From Phascolarctobacterium sp. (lineage in GTDB: Bacteria > Bacillota > Negativicutes > Acidaminococcales > Acidaminococcaceae), in NCBI GenBank assembly GCA_016302525.1, contig JAEDNJ010000078.1:1-6874 (forward strand): a stretch of DNA of 6,874 nt, read 5' to 3'. Numbering within the stretch: the first letter of the stretch is position 1; every line of letters starts with the position of its first letter. Shown here in pieces: positions 5,883 through 6,874 of the stretch. The notes under the pieces are model-generated. The model was not told the DNA's origin. It ran no database searches and worked only from the letters and a program-made list of their open reading frames with translations. Both the position numbers and the translations under genes were made by a program.

Positions 5883-6874
5883 TTATGCCTTAGTTTCAGC
5901 CAAAACTTTTAGCTTCGCAATATTTTCCACATAGGGAGCGGTGATAACGCCATACTCTGTGATAATGCCCGTAATGAGCTCGCTCGGCGTAACATCAAAG
6001 GCAGGGTTAAAGGTTAAAGCCTTGGCAGGAGCTGTTGTTTCGCTTCTAAAGCTTTTTACCTCCTCGCCCTTGCGTTCCTCGATAGGAATTTGCGAGCCAT
6101 CACTCAAGCTAAAATCAAAGGTGCTTACAGGAGCTGCAATATAAAAGGGAATGTTGTGAGCCCTGGCAGCTAAAGCAACGCCATAGGTGCCAATCTTGTT
6201 GGCAGTGTCGCCATTAGCAGCAATGCGGTCTGCACCCACGACAACACAGTTTACTCCCTTTGTTTTCATAGTCCATGCGGCCATATTGTCGGTAATGACT
6301 GTTACAGGAATCCTATCCTCGCACAGCTCATAGGCGGTCAGGCGTGCTCCCTGTAGCAGCGGTCTGGTTTCATCACTATATACCATACACAGCTTGCCCT
6401 GCTTGTGGGCTTCACGGACAACGCCTAGGGCTGTACCCCAGCCACAGGTAGCCAAAGCACCCGCATTACAGTGTGTGAGCACCACAGCCCTATCAGGCAT
6501 AACCTCGGCGCCATAAACGCCCATGCGTTTATTAATCTCGATATCATCCTCATAGATTTTTACAGCCATAGCCTCTAGCTGGGCAATAATCTTATAAGGC
6601 GGCAGTTCCTCTTTATTAAGTTCCTCTGCCCTTGCGTACAGCTTATTAGCAGCCCAGGCAAGATTAACTGCTGTAGGCCTTGCACTAACGAGGTCGTCAC
6701 GCATTTTTGCCAGTGTGCCAATAAAATCAGGGCGATTAGCTGCTTCACGCGCAGCCAATACCATACCAAAGGCAGCCGCTGCCCCTATAGCAGGAGCGCC
6801 ACGCACCTCTAGCTTTTTAATAGCTGCGCGCACGCGAATATAATTTTCGCAGGCTATAAATTCTGTTGTTTGAG
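5883..6874 (-). CDS. mtnA: S-methyl-5-thioribose-1-phosphate isomerase, N-terminus beyond the window
   Basis: This enzyme isomerises the aldose 5-methylthioribose-1-phosphate to the ketose 5-methylthioribulose-1-phosphate in cytosolic methionine salvage; relatives also accept 5-deoxyribose-1-phosphate. Visible landmarks are RGAPAIG near the N-terminus, PTAVNLAWA, THCNAGALAT with the catalytic Cys (codon at 6468-6470), DETRPLLQGARLTAYEL, and VGADRIAANGDTANKIGTY with the catalytic Asp. The Cys and Asp lie 80 residues apart, as in the Bacillus subtilis enzyme (Cys160, Asp240). The frame stays open past the GTG at 6831-6833 to the window end, reading QTTEFIACENYIR before it, which matches the family. 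That GTG is therefore an internal Val, and about 25 residues lie outside the window. The stop is TAA at 5883-5885. Archaeal ribose-1,5-bisphosphate isomerase and eIF2B-like proteins are relatives, but the motif set favours MtnA strongly. Confidence 0.95.
   Translation of the reverse strand, partial: QTTEFIACENYIRVRAAIKKLEVRGAPAIGAAAAFGMVLAAREAANRPDFIGTLAKMRDDLVSARPTAVNLAWAANKLYARAEELNKEELPPYKIIAQLEAMAVKIYEDDIEINKRMGVYGAEVMPDRAVVLTHCNAGALATCGWGTALGVVREAHKQGKLCMVYSDETRPLLQGARLTAYELCEDRIPVTVITDNMAAWTMKTKGVNCVVVGADRIAANGDTANKIGTYGVALAARAHNIPFYIAAPVSTFDFSLSDGSQIPIEERKGEEVKSFRSETTAPAKALTFNPAFDVTPSELITGIITEYGVITAPYVENIAKLKVLAETKA

Noticed and set aside
6831..6833. GTG as the start of mtnA
   Set aside because: The frame continues upstream to the window end with family-like sequence, and the RGAPAIG motif would lie too close to the start.

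Overview
The window carries six protein genes, all on the minus strand, so transcription runs from high to low coordinates. I see no rRNA, tRNA, mobile element or CRISPR array. Gene content points to a strictly anaerobic bacterium, probably a Firmicute of the Negativicutes/Clostridia kind. The evidence is an Nfn-type electron-bifurcating transhydrogenase, an O2-independent arrangement of methionine-salvage genes, strong GGAGG ribosome binding sites, and TTG/GTG starts. The genus is not identifiable from this alone.

Layout, in transcription order: (1) mtnA, methylthioribose-1-phosphate isomerase, whose N-terminus lies beyond base 6874; (2) an AT-rich gap of about 265 nt (5619-5882) with a candidate promoter, a weak hairpin and a possible 25-codon ORF; (3) an adenosylhomocysteinase-family hydrolase; (4) a class II sugar-phosphate aldolase, 2 nt downstream; (5) an amidohydrolase of the MTA/SAH deaminase family, 40 nt downstream; (6) nfnA, 23 nt downstream; (7) nfnB, overlapping the end of nfnA; (8) an AT-rich non-coding end (1-82) with spaced direct repeats over a promoter-like sequence that fires out of the window. 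Genes 3 to 7 look like one operon; mtnA is either its first gene or a neighbouring unit.

Together the genes look like a module that clears and recycles the by-products of S-adenosylmethionine use: S-adenosylhomocysteine (SAH), methylthioadenosine (MTA) and probably 5'-deoxyadenosine. The deaminase would convert the adenine nucleosides to inosine forms. The hydrolase would then split S-inosylhomocysteine (or SAH) to homocysteine. MtnA plus the aldolase would convert (methylthio)ribose-1-phosphate to dihydroxyacetone phosphate and a C2 aldehyde without oxygen, as in the 'DHAP shunt'. The nucleoside phosphorylase that this scheme needs is not in the window. NfnAB interconverts NADH, NADPH and ferredoxin; its place in the same transcript is the least explained part. 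The family assignments are secure. The inosine route and the redox link are inferences.
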